In this document: positions 1-6,312 of the stretch, one piece after another
Position numbering within the stretch: the first letter of the stretch is position 1
Layout: every line of letters begins with the position of its first letter
Assembly: GCA_017399225.1 (NCBI GenBank)
Contig: JAFQEB010000028.1
Span: forward strand, 1 to 21,004
Source: Clostridia bacterium
GTDB lineage: Bacteria; Bacillota_A; Clostridia; Christensenellales; Aristaeellaceae
Reading direction: 5' to 3'
DNA length: 21,004 nucleotides
Made by a program: the position numbers and the translations under genes
Notes under the pieces: generated by a model
Told to the model about the DNA's origin: nothing
The model's database searches: none
The model's input: only the letters and a program-made list of their open reading frames with translations

Positions 1-3
1 ACC

Positions 4-122
4 GGCTCCCCGGTGGGGAGTTGCCCGGAACGGGCAAAGGTTCCGGAGCGAAGCGGAGACTGAGGGAGAATGCGCGAGTGACTCAAAGGACAACCTGCAA
101 AGGATCTGACAAGTTCCTATAA
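4..122 (+). repeat. Dispersed intergenic repeat (GGCTCC type), copy 1
   Basis: This non-coding stretch starts with a GGCTCCCC/GGGGAG hairpin and continues into GACTGAGGGAG, an ATGCGC block, a GGACAACC block, CAAAGG and TTCCTAT. The same ordered blocks occur on the same strand at 18168-18262, with ATGCGC, GGACTACC, CAAAGG and TTCCTAT all present. The two copies differ in the middle, so this is a diverged family and not a recent duplication. It may be a non-autonomous mobile repeat or a structured intergenic element; no coding potential is visible. Confidence 0.55.
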
Positions 123-142
123 AGCTGAGATTTACCATACCA

Positions 143-290
143 AAAGGCTCTCCCTTTGGGAGAGCTCCCGCGTGAGCGGGTGAGAGGGTTCGGGGCGTCC
201 GCAGACGCGCCTCTCTGCTGTTGGCATGTCTTGCGGCAAAGGCCCTCTCAGTCAGCTGACGCTGACAGCTCTCCCGGAGGGAGAGCCTTT
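143..290. repeat. MITE-like element with terminal inverted repeats
   Basis: The left end (AAAGGCTCTCCCT, then a GGGAGAGCT hairpin arm and TGAGAGGG) is mirrored on the opposite strand at the right end (AGGGAGAGCCTTT at 278-290, with CCCTCTCA at 243-250). Each end can itself fold, since the CTCTCCC and GGGAGAG arms are adjacent. The element is about 148 bp with no reading frame of its own. This is the shape of a miniature inverted-repeat element or paired intergenic hairpins of the kind scattered through gut Clostridia. No target-site duplication is obvious. Confidence 0.5.
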
Positions 291-296
291 CGGTGC

Positions 297-331
297 GTCA
301 AATTCAAGTTTATCGCTTTCATTCCATCACA
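297..331 (-). repeat. 33-bp dispersed repeat, copy 1 (inverted)
   Basis: Read on the minus strand, positions 331-299 give TGTGATGGA, 11 bases, then AAACTTGAATTTG. The same architecture with identical spacing is found at 4864-4896 and 17814-17846. The 20 bases 297-316 are an exact reverse complement of 4879-4898. It lies seven bases from the right end of the inverted-repeat element at 143-290. From about 332 to 407 I see only a weak AAGGAT/ATCCTT hairpin (350-367) and no gene. Confidence 0.6.
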
Positions 332-407
332 AAAACACACGAAACAGTGAAGGATAACGCCATCCTTTTCATCATCTCCGCTGGCGTACATTTTTTTCTT
401 CGGATGG

Positions 408-436
408 TGGACGGACAAGGCGTCCTCTGCTACAAT
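408..436 (+). promoter_or_regulatory. Probable sigma-A promoter of the GH2 gene
   Basis: TGGACG (408-413) and TACAAT (431-436) are separated by 17 bases. Transcription would start near 443. That favours the ATG at 480 over the TTG at 456, because the GAAAGGA at 441-447 that would serve the TTG sits at the start site. Confidence 0.5.
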
Positions 437-479
437 AGAAGAAAGGAACGCGGCTTTGCAGAAAGGATGCAGGCACGAT

Positions 480-2144
480 ATGAACGCATGGCAGAATTAT
501 TATCCCCGTCCCCAGATGCGGCGGGAGAGCTTCTATTCCCTCAACGGCGAGGGCTGGCTCCTGGAGGGGAGACCCATTCAGCTGCCCTTCCCGCCTCAAA
601 GCCCGGCCAGCGGCTGGGAGGGCGAGGTGGGCGACAAGCTGCACTATGAGGTTCGCTTCACCCTGCCCGAGGGCTTTCAGCAGCCGGGGCAGCGGGTGCT
701 GCTGCACCTGGGTGCGGTGGATCAGCTGGCGGGCGTGACGGTCAACGGTATGCTGGTGGCCTATCATGAGGGCGGCTATCTGCCCTTTGCCGCCGACGTG
801 ACGGACGTACTGCTGCCGGGGGAAAACCACCTGAAGGTGGACGCCGTCGATCGTCTCGACCATGACCTGCCCTACGGCAAGCAGTCCCGGACGCCCGGCG
901 GCATGTGGTATACGCCCGTCAGCGGCATCTGGCAGAGCGTGTGGATGGAGGCTGTGCCGCAGAAGTACATCCGCAGCATCCGCGTCACCCCGGATCTCAA
1001 GGGCATCGACCTGCTGGTGGACAGCGACGCGCCGCACTGCGAGGTAACGGTGCGCCTGGCAGGACAGGAGGTCGCCCGGGCGTCCTATGCCCTGACGGAC
1101 CGGGCGCAGCGCATCGTGATCCCCGAGGAGCACCGCCGCCTGTGGACGCCGGATGATCCGCAGCTCTACGACCTGACCGTCCGTGCCGGCGAGGATCAGG
1201 TGGAAAGCTACTTTGCCCTGCGCACGGTGAGCATCGAGCCGGACGTGGCCGGCGTGCAGCGCATCTGCCTGAACGGACAGCCCGTATTCCTGAATGGCGT
1301 GCTGGATCAGGGCTACTTCCCGGAGGGGATCTTCCTGCCCCGGGGCCCGGAGGGGTATGAAGCGGATATCCTGTGCATGAAGCAGCTGGGCTTCAACATG
1401 CTGCGCAAGCATGTCAAGGTGGAGCCGGAGTGCTTCTACCACGCCTGTGACCGGCTGGGAATGCTGGTCATGCAGGATATGGTGAACAGCGGCCCCTACT
1501 CCTGGCTGCTGGATACGGCATTGCCGACCATCGGGGTGAAGTACACGCCCCATCTGCCGCTGAGCCGCCGCTGCAAGACCTATTTCGAGCGCTTTGCAAA
1601 GGCGACCCAGGCCCATCTGTACAATCACCCCTGCGTGATCGCCTACACCATCTTCAACGAGGGCTGGGGCCAGTTTGACGGGGAGCGGCTTTACCACCTG
1701 CTCCGGGGGCTTGACACGAGCCGCTTCTATGATGTAGCCTCGGGCTGGTTCGAGCCCCGGGAGACGGACGTGGACAGCCGCCACGTCTATTTCCGCAACA
1801 AGCGGCTGCATCCCCGCAAGCGCCCGATGCTCCTGAGCGAGTGCGGCGGCTATGCCCGCGCCATGGAGGGCCATCTCTTCAAGCCCGACGCCAAATACGG
1901 CTACGGCAAAACCGAAACGGAGGAGCAGCTGACCGACGCCATCGCCCTGATGTACGGCGAGATGGTGAACACCGCCATTCCCGAGGGGCTGTGCGGCGTG
2001 GTGTACACCCAGCTGAGCGACGTGGAGGAGGAGATCAACGGCCTGTACACCTACGACCGGGCGGTCTGCAAGGTGGACAAGGAGAAGATGCGGCTGATCA
2101 TGGAGGAGGCGCAGGAGATCCTCCGCAAGGCCGTGGAAGGGTAA
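480..2144 (+). CDS. Glycoside hydrolase family 2 (beta-galactosidase/beta-glucuronidase-like)
   Basis: This is a retaining beta-glycosidase of family GH2, 554 residues from the chosen start, with no signal peptide, so it acts in the cytoplasm on imported oligosaccharides. The jelly-roll sugar-binding domain covers roughly residues 15-150 (LNGEGW near the start, PGGMWYTPVSGIWQ later), an Ig-like domain about 160-260, and the TIM barrel the rest. The acid/base Glu lies in IFNEGWGQ (E394) and the nucleophile in LLSECGG (E454), both in the expected order and spacing. It is shorter than typical 600-1000 residue GH2 enzymes and lacks extra C-terminal domains. The ATG at 480 follows GAAAGGA (461-467); a TTG at 456 in frame is the alternative. 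The exact sugar cannot be read from sequence, and no transporter or regulator is adjacent. Confidence 0.93.
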   Translation: MNAWQNYYPRPQMRRESFYSLNGEGWLLEGRPIQLPFPPQSPASGWEGEVGDKLHYEVRFTLPEGFQQPGQRVLLHLGAVDQLAGVTVNGMLVAYHEGGYLPFAADVTDVLLPGENHLKVDAVDRLDHDLPYGKQSRTPGGMWYTPVSGIWQSVWMEAVPQKYIRSIRVTPDLKGIDLLVDSDAPHCEVTVRLAGQEVARASYALTDRAQRIVIPEEHRRLWTPDDPQLYDLTVRAGEDQVESYFALRTVSIEPDVAGVQRICLNGQPVFLNGVLDQGYFPEGIFLPRGPEGYEADILCMKQLGFNMLRKHVKVEPECFYHACDRLGMLVMQDMVNSGPYSWLLDTALPTIGVKYTPHLPLSRRCKTYFERFAKATQAHLYNHPCVIAYTIFNEGWGQFDGERLYHLLRGLDTSRFYDVASGWFEPRETDVDSRHVYFRNKRLHPRKRPMLLSECGGYARAMEGHLFKPDAKYGYGKTETEEQLTDAIALMYGEMVNTAIPEGLCGVVYTQLSDVEEEINGLYTYDRAVCKVDKEKMRLIMEEAQEILRKAVEG

Positions 2145-2172
2145 GAAAAGATTCCTGCTGCCCGCAGCGTAT

Positions 2173-2216
2173 AAAAGCCCCGGCGAATCTGCGTGACCAG
2201 ACTTGCCGGGGCTTTT
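2173..2216. terminator. Bidirectional rho-independent terminator
   Basis: A perfect 12-bp stem (AAAAGCCCCGGC at 2173-2184, GCCGGGGCTTTT at 2205-2216) with a 20-base loop lies between two convergent genes. It carries A and T runs on both sides, so it can stop the GH2 transcript and the minus-strand transcript. Confidence 0.85.
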
Positions 2217-2219
2217 GCG

Positions 2220-2567
2220 TCAGCGCGCCATTTTCAGGCTGGGCTGGCGCATGATGTGGGAGGAAAGAATATCAAGGAACTCCGTGACGGTGGGCTCGCG
2301 CTGCAGGGGATAGACCGCGATCTCCTCCAGCCGTCGGGCGTTGAGCGTCCAGGCCCGGTGGATCACCGTGCGCATGTTGCGCTCGATGGTGCGCCAGTCG
2401 CAGTGGCGCTGGGCGGCAATGGGGATGTAGATCCCCTGTTTGACGCAAAGCAGACAGTTTTCGTCCAGGATCACCATGCCAACGGCCTGTGCGGTGATGT
2501 TGTGGCCGAGATACTGCCGCCCGATACCAAGGGTGTACAGGAGCTCGTTGATTCTTCGGTTGTTCAT
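2220..2567 (-). CDS. Stand-alone Spo0A C-terminal-domain-like DNA-binding protein
   Basis: The 115-residue product resembles the DNA-binding effector domain of the sporulation regulator Spo0A but has no receiver domain. The shared pattern runs through the whole protein: an LxxLG...YLG start, IYxxIA at about 47-51, WRTIERNMRTVIHRAW around 58-73 (the recognition-helix region, where Spo0A has RVERAIRHAIEVAW), then RxPTxxEFLDILS near the end. The predicted role is a small all-helical transcription factor in the cytoplasm. GGAG lies upstream of the ATG at 2567 at workable distance. It stands alone, convergent with the GH2 gene. Such orphan domains are known in Clostridia; target and signal are unknown. 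Without the phosphoacceptor domain it cannot be controlled in the way Spo0A is. Confidence 0.8.
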   Translation of the reverse strand: MNNRRINELLYTLGIGRQYLGHNITAQAVGMVILDENCLLCVKQGIYIPIAAQRHCDWRTIERNMRTVIHRAWTLNARRLEEIAVYPLQREPTVTEFLDILSSHIMRQPSLKMAR

Positions 2568-2775
2568 GTTGCTGCATCTCCAATCTGACGATATGCTGTT
2601 GTAATGCGGCTGGGGTACAGGAATGGCATGGATACCAACATGATCCCTGCAGGTGCGGATTCATTCTACCGGACACGCCGGATGAAAACGGATTCCATAC
2701 CCTTTTTAACGGCAACCGACACAAAATGGAATGTGCAGAATCTGTCGTGTTCCGGTGGAAAAAGTGCGGGAAGTG

Positions 2776-2784
2776 TGCTATACT
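2776..2784 (+). promoter_or_regulatory. Extended -10 promoter of the hydroxy-acid oxidase gene
   Basis: TGCTATACT forms an extended -10 about 40 bases upstream of the ATG at 2825. The -35 region (around 2756-2761) is poor, as is usual for extended -10 promoters. The rest of 2568-2775 shows no gene. Confidence 0.45.
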
Positions 2785-2824
2785 GTTGCAAATAGACAGC
2801 GCAAAATCGAATGGAGGTACAGCA

Positions 2825-3727
2825 ATGCCCTTTGAACGCAGATCTTCCTCATCGGATCATATCACCCGGGCCTATATGGATTCCCTGCTGGTGGAGGTGC
2901 GCCACCTGGACGCGGTGACGCCCTCGACGGAGATGACCCTCTTTGGCAAGACGTTCTCCACGCCTGTGGCGACGGCGGCGCTCTCCCACCTGAGCGGCAC
3001 CTACCCCGACGGCATGGTGGCCATGGCCCAGGGCGCGGCGCAGGCCAATGCCCTGGTTTTCAGCGGCATGGGCCCCCGGCCGGAGCTGGAGCGCATGATC
3101 GCCACCGGCGCGTCGGTGATCAAGATCATCAAGCCCTACGCTGACCGCGAGCTGGTGCTGGCCAAGATCCGCCATGCGGAGGAGCACGGCGCCCTGGCGG
3201 TGGGCATCGACACCGACCATGCCTTCGACCGCCGCCACGGCTATGATATCATTGAGGGCCGCAGCATGTACCCCCTGTCCTCCCGGGAGCTGACGGAGTT
3301 CGTCAGGGCCACGAAGCTGCCCTTCTTCATCAAGGGCGTGCTTTCCCGGGTGGAGGCGCGCAAGTGCCTGGATTGCGGCGTGCAGGGCATGGTGGTGAGC
3401 CATCACAACGGCCGCCTGGAGTGCGCGGTACCGCCGCTGATGGTGCTGCCGGAGATCGCCGAGGAGTGCAAGGGGCAGGCGGCGCTGTTTGTGGACTGCG
3501 CCATCCAGAGCGGCATGGACGTGTTCAAAGCCCTGGCGCTGGGCGCGACGGGCTGCTGCGTGGGCCGTCCGCTGATGCCGCCGCTGAAGGAGCAGGGCCC
3601 CGAGGGCGTGCGCGGCGTGATCGAGCAGATCACGAGTGACCTGCGCTACACCATGGCCATGACGGCCTCGCCGGACGTCACCCATATTGACCGCAGCATC
3701 GTGCGGCAGGCCAATTTCCACTGGTAA
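2825..3727 (+). CDS. FMN-dependent alpha-hydroxy-acid oxidase/dehydrogenase
   Basis: The 300-residue TIM-barrel flavoprotein belongs to the glycolate/lactate oxidase family, which oxidises an (S)-2-hydroxy acid to the 2-oxo acid using FMN. Conserved active-site positions can be placed: Tyr105 in KPYADRE, the flavin-contacting Lys170 in FFIKGV, and His194 and Arg197 in SHHNGR, equivalent to S-N-H-G-G-R in glycolate oxidase. FMN phosphate-binding glycines follow in ALGATGCCVGRP. The family is usually 350-370 residues; the N-terminal part carrying the first active-site Tyr (YxSGA motif) is absent. GGAGGT at 2813-2818 fixes the start at 2825, although the frame is open further upstream. A downstream isomerase-like gene on the same strand, 127 bp away with no terminator between, is probably co-transcribed. 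Substrate unknown. Confidence 0.85.
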   Translation: MPFERRSSSSDHITRAYMDSLLVEVRHLDAVTPSTEMTLFGKTFSTPVATAALSHLSGTYPDGMVAMAQGAAQANALVFSGMGPRPELERMIATGASVIKIIKPYADRELVLAKIRHAEEHGALAVGIDTDHAFDRRHGYDIIEGRSMYPLSSRELTEFVRATKLPFFIKGVLSRVEARKCLDCGVQGMVVSHHNGRLECAVPPLMVLPEIAEECKGQAALFVDCAIQSGMDVFKALALGATGCCVGRPLMPPLKEQGPEGVRGVIEQITSDLRYTMAMTASPDVTHIDRSIVRQANFHW

Positions 3728-3804
3728 GGGCGAGTGTCTTTCTCCATTATGTCCAAACCGCAGCAAAACAGGCGGCGGATAGCCGTCCCCACAAACCAGA
3801 TTTC

Positions 3805-3829
3805 GAATTCCGAATGAAGAATTCCGAAT
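3805..3829 (+). repeat. 11-bp direct repeat in the intergenic gap
   Basis: GAATTCCGAAT occurs at 3805-3815 and again at 3819-3829, three bases apart, just before the ribosome site of the downstream gene. Each copy contains the palindrome GAATTC. It could be an operator or simple local duplication. Confidence 0.5.
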
Positions 3830-3854
3830 TTTTACCGACGAAGGAGGTAAACAA

Positions 3855-4697
3855 GTGCGACTTGGCGGCAGTGTGATGAAGCCCTATGCCAGCCCGAAGG
3901 AGTGGCTGGCCCATGTGCAGGAGCTGGGCTACTCGTGCGTCATTTTCCCTGTGGATTCCAGCGCCCCAAGACAGGTGCAGCGCGACTATGCCCAGTGCTG
4001 CCGGGACAATGATCTGCTCATCGGCGAGGTGGGCGTGTGGCGCAACGTCATGTCCCGCGACCCGGCGGAGCGGGAGGCGGCGATCCAGTATGCCATCCGC
4101 CAGATGGAGATGGCCGAGGAGGTGGGCGCGAACTGCTGCGTCAACATCTCCGGCAGCCCCGGCGAATTGTGGGACGGCTATCACCCCAGCCTGGATACGC
4201 AGGCCGTTTATGAGGATATCATCTGCACCACCCGCCGCATCATCGACGCGGTGCAGCCGAAGAAGACCTGCTACTCCCTGGAGCCGATGCCCTGGATGGT
4301 GCCCGAATCCCCGGAGCAGTATCTGCAGCTGATGAAGGACATGGCCCGTCCCGGCGCATTCAGGGTGCATCTGGACTACTGCAACATGATCAACTCCCTC
4401 GACCGCTACCGCCATGCGTCGGAGTTCATCACGAAGTGCTTTGGTCTGCTGGGTGGGCAGATCGTCAGCGTCCACGCCAAGGACGTGAAGCTGACCGACG
4501 GCTTCCTGCCGGTCTGCATCGGCGAGGTGCCGCCGGGCGAGGGCAGCATCGACCTGCCCCTGGTGACGAAGCTGGCCCATGACCTGGGCGATGACACGCC
4601 GGTGTTTGTGGAGCACCTGCCGGATCATGCGGCCTATGTGAAGGCGGCTGCGGTCATGCGTGCTGCGGCGGAAAAGGCCGGCGTGCCGGTGAAGTGA
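3855..4697 (+). CDS. Sugar phosphate isomerase/epimerase family protein (xylose-isomerase-like TIM barrel)
   Basis: The 280-residue protein fits the AP-endonuclease-2/xylose-isomerase-like TIM-barrel family, whose members isomerise or epimerise sugars, inositols or 2-keto sugar acids with a divalent metal. The four metal-ligand positions of the family are visible in order: Glu143 (SLEPMPW), Asp174 (HLDYCN), His207 (VHAKDV) and Glu253 (FVEHL). A strong AAGGAGGT (3841-3848), six bases upstream, selects the GTG at 3855; an ATG at 3876 lacks such a site. It follows the hydroxy-acid oxidase gene and is probably in the same operon, so a role in processing a sugar acid or polyol is plausible but inferred. 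The precise reaction cannot be read from sequence. Confidence 0.85.
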   Translation: MRLGGSVMKPYASPKEWLAHVQELGYSCVIFPVDSSAPRQVQRDYAQCCRDNDLLIGEVGVWRNVMSRDPAEREAAIQYAIRQMEMAEEVGANCCVNISGSPGELWDGYHPSLDTQAVYEDIICTTRRIIDAVQPKKTCYSLEPMPWMVPESPEQYLQLMKDMARPGAFRVHLDYCNMINSLDRYRHASEFITKCFGLLGGQIVSVHAKDVKLTDGFLPVCIGEVPPGEGSIDLPLVTKLAHDLGDDTPVFVEHLPDHAAYVKAAAVMRAAAEKAGVPVK

Positions 4698-4738
4698 GGG
4701 CGCAGAATTAGAATCATATTACAAATCCCCCCTTTCTG

Positions 4739-4767
4739 TTGACGGCATCAGGGCGCTATGCTATGCT
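4739..4767 (+). promoter_or_regulatory. Sigma-A-type promoter with no clear gene behind it
   Basis: TTGACG (4739-4744), 17 bases, TATGCT (4762-4767) is a good promoter. It is followed by a purine-rich AAGGAAGGAG (4793-4802) but only a 26-codon frame (ATG 4788 to stop 4868). It may drive the acetyltransferase-methyltransferase pair, or be left over from a gene that was replaced. Confidence 0.55.
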
Positions 4768-4863
4768 GAAGTCAGACAGTGAGGATAATGGAAAGGAAGG
4801 AGTTATCCCTCACGTTCCATCATGCAAACAATGGCGCTGTAAGTCTTTGCTGGCTTGCGGTGC

Positions 4864-4898
4864 TATGATAGAATAAGCGCGATAAACTTGAATTTGAC
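4864..4898 (+). repeat. 33-bp dispersed repeat, copy 2, with embedded promoter
   Basis: TATGATAGA, 11 bases, AAACTTGAATTTG matches 28 of 33 positions of copy 1 (299-331, inverted) by my alignment. The TATGAT at 4864-4869, preceded by TGC, is also a good extended -10 hexamer, so this repeat may supply the promoter of the AT-rich genes behind it. Composition turns AT-rich right after this point. Confidence 0.6.
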
Positions 4899-4949
4899 TA
4901 ACAAGATAGTCACGAAAAACGAGAGAGATTTGTGTTGAGGAGATAGAAT

Positions 4950-5450
4950 ATGAATATAGTTCATCGACAGATTGATTTTGTAAAGGATAAAGGATATGTG
5001 TTGGAGCGGCACTGTAGAATAAACTATGAATGTGATTGTCCTTGGGTCCGTGAAATTGCATATGATGATTATAGAAAAGATTGGTTTTCATTAAAGAATC
5101 AGATAAACGGTTTTTATGAGTATTTGGAACAGACATCGAAGGATAGCCGTACAATAGCAGAAATCATCGAAGACGAAAATGGATGCGTAATCGGGTATAT
5201 ATGGGTTCCGTTTTGCTTTGATGAAGAAAGTGGGTTTGCTTTTGCTGATATTCAGGATATATATATTGAAGAGAATTATCGAGAGAGCGGATTAGCAACC
5301 AAACTTATAAGTTATGCGGAAGACAAGGCAAGACGAAGCGGTGCAAAAGTTATTCGTTCTGGCACAGGATGTGAAAATATCAAATCTATTCGACTACATG
5401 AGAAACTTGGATACTATCAATACAGATATGAGTTTGAAAAAGTTTTATAA
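4950..5450 (+). CDS. GNAT-family N-acetyltransferase
   Basis: The 166-residue cytoplasmic protein has the GNAT fold signatures. A central strand DIQDIYIEENYRESGLATKL (about residues 103-122) carries the acetyl-CoA pyrophosphate-binding R-x-x-G-x-A type loop. It is followed by a helix ending in KARRSGAKVIRSG and the closing NIKSIRLHEKLGYYQYRYEF segment typical of family C-termini. It would transfer acetyl from acetyl-CoA to an amine; the substrate is unknown. GAGGAGA (4937-4943) sits six bases before the ATG. Codon use is AT-rich (a sampled 60-base line has about one third G+C against about 63% in neighbours), which suggests horizontal acquisition. The methyltransferase gene starts 23 bp downstream and is probably translated from the same message. 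Confidence 0.88.
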   Translation: MNIVHRQIDFVKDKGYVLERHCRINYECDCPWVREIAYDDYRKDWFSLKNQINGFYEYLEQTSKDSRTIAEIIEDENGCVIGYIWVPFCFDEESGFAFADIQDIYIEENYRESGLATKLISYAEDKARRSGAKVIRSGTGCENIKSIRLHEKLGYYQYRYEFEKVL

Positions 5451-5473
5451 ATTACAATTTTATGAGGTGGATG

Positions 5474-6109
5474 ATGGATTCATTTTGGGAGAACTCATGG
5501 GAAAGTGTTAATCCAAGTCGTATTGCGGAGTATATAAGCACTTTCAATATGGAATCAGATGATTTGATTAACATATTGCATCATAATCATATTCATAGTG
5601 TTTGTGATGCAGGCTGCGGATGTGGAATATATGCATTGAAACTTGCGGCAAATGGTTTTTGTGTCAGTGGATTCGATGTGTCTTCTCATGCGGTAGAGAT
5701 TTCGCAAATGCTATTGGACAAGTCTTCCTTGTCGGCTGAACTAAAAACTGCAAGTATATTGACAACTGGATACACAGATAGTCAATTTGACTGTGTAATC
5801 TCTCGTGATGTTTTAGACCACATAAGTAAAGCTGATGCTACCATAGCAATTAAGGAACTCTGCCGTATTACTAAAGACGATGGAATTATTCTGTTCACAC
5901 TGGATTCTTTAGATGAGGAGTACAAAACAGAGCCACATATTGTAAACACGGATGGGGACTATGTGTACATTGATGGAAAATGGAAAGGAATGGTTTTTCA
6001 TTCATACAATCGAGAAACGGTATATGAAATTATTCCAACAGGTGTAAAAAGTGAGATAATGGATAGCCATGGAGAATTAACCGTTTTGTTGAGAAAGAAT
6101 ACCAACTAA
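5474..6109 (+). CDS. Class I SAM-dependent methyltransferase
   Basis: The 211-residue protein has the Rossmann-type methyltransferase motif I, CDAGCGCGIYALKLA, with Asp45 and three glycines through residue 51. An acidic motif II follows (VSGFDVSS, binding the SAM ribose), then motif IV/V (FDCVISRDVLDHI) and a LCRITKDDGIILFT segment, all standard for class I small-molecule methyltransferases. The C-terminal third (HSYNRETV...) resembles ubiquinone/menaquinone-type methyltransferases. GAGG at 5464-5467 is best spaced for the ATG at 5474; an in-frame ATG at 5462 is possible but lacks a site. Like the acetyltransferase just upstream it is AT-rich and probably acquired with it. Acceptor unknown; the pair suggests modification of one small molecule or antibiotic, which is inference only. 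Confidence 0.85.
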   Translation: MDSFWENSWESVNPSRIAEYISTFNMESDDLINILHHNHIHSVCDAGCGCGIYALKLAANGFCVSGFDVSSHAVEISQMLLDKSSLSAELKTASILTTGYTDSQFDCVISRDVLDHISKADATIAIKELCRITKDDGIILFTLDSLDEEYKTEPHIVNTDGDYVYIDGKWKGMVFHSYNRETVYEIIPTGVKSEIMDSHGELTVLLRKNTN

Positions 6110-6112
6110 ATT

Positions 6113-6127
6113 CCAATTTGTCGAGCA
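6113..6127 (+). repeat. 15-bp motif shared with 18272-18286
   Basis: CCAATTTGTCGAGCA begins four bases after the methyltransferase stop codon and recurs exactly, on the same strand, at 18272-18286. In both places an AGCATCC/GGATGCT hairpin is close by (6219-6244 here). A single 15-mer match in 21 kb can arise by chance, so the shared context matters more than the match itself. Confidence 0.4.
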
Positions 6128-6218
6128 GACGAAATACTCATTCTCCAACCATTTGAGGAGGGCGCAATTATACGCACCGCTCCGGTGCATTGCGTTTGTT
6201 GGGCTGCATAAGCAAAGA

Positions 6219-6257
6219 AGCATCCGGGTTTTTCACCGGATGCTCATCTGCTTTTTT
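6219..6257 (+). terminator. Terminator hairpin after the AT-rich gene pair
   Basis: AGCATCCGG (6219-6227) pairs with CCGGATGCT (6236-6244) across an 8-base loop; a run of six T follows at 6252-6257 after a short spacer. Just upstream, GCACCG/CGGTGC (6174-6179/6183-6188) is nested inside CGCAAT/ATTGCG (6163-6168/6189-6194). The AT-rich transcript probably ends here. Confidence 0.6.
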
Positions 6258-6312
6258 GCTGCTGGATAAATTGTTCCTTAAGAAATCTCCCATCAGAAGG
6301 GGGGCTTTTTGG

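Noticed and set aside
372..1874. 500-codon minus-strand open frame
   Set aside because: Antisense shadow of the GH2 gene, whose catalytic motifs are intact on the plus strand.
2272..2724. 150-codon minus-strand frame overlapping the Spo0A-like gene
   Set aside because: The overlapping frame 2220-2567 has clear Spo0A-C similarity and a ribosome site; this frame is Arg/His/Pro-rich shadow sequence.
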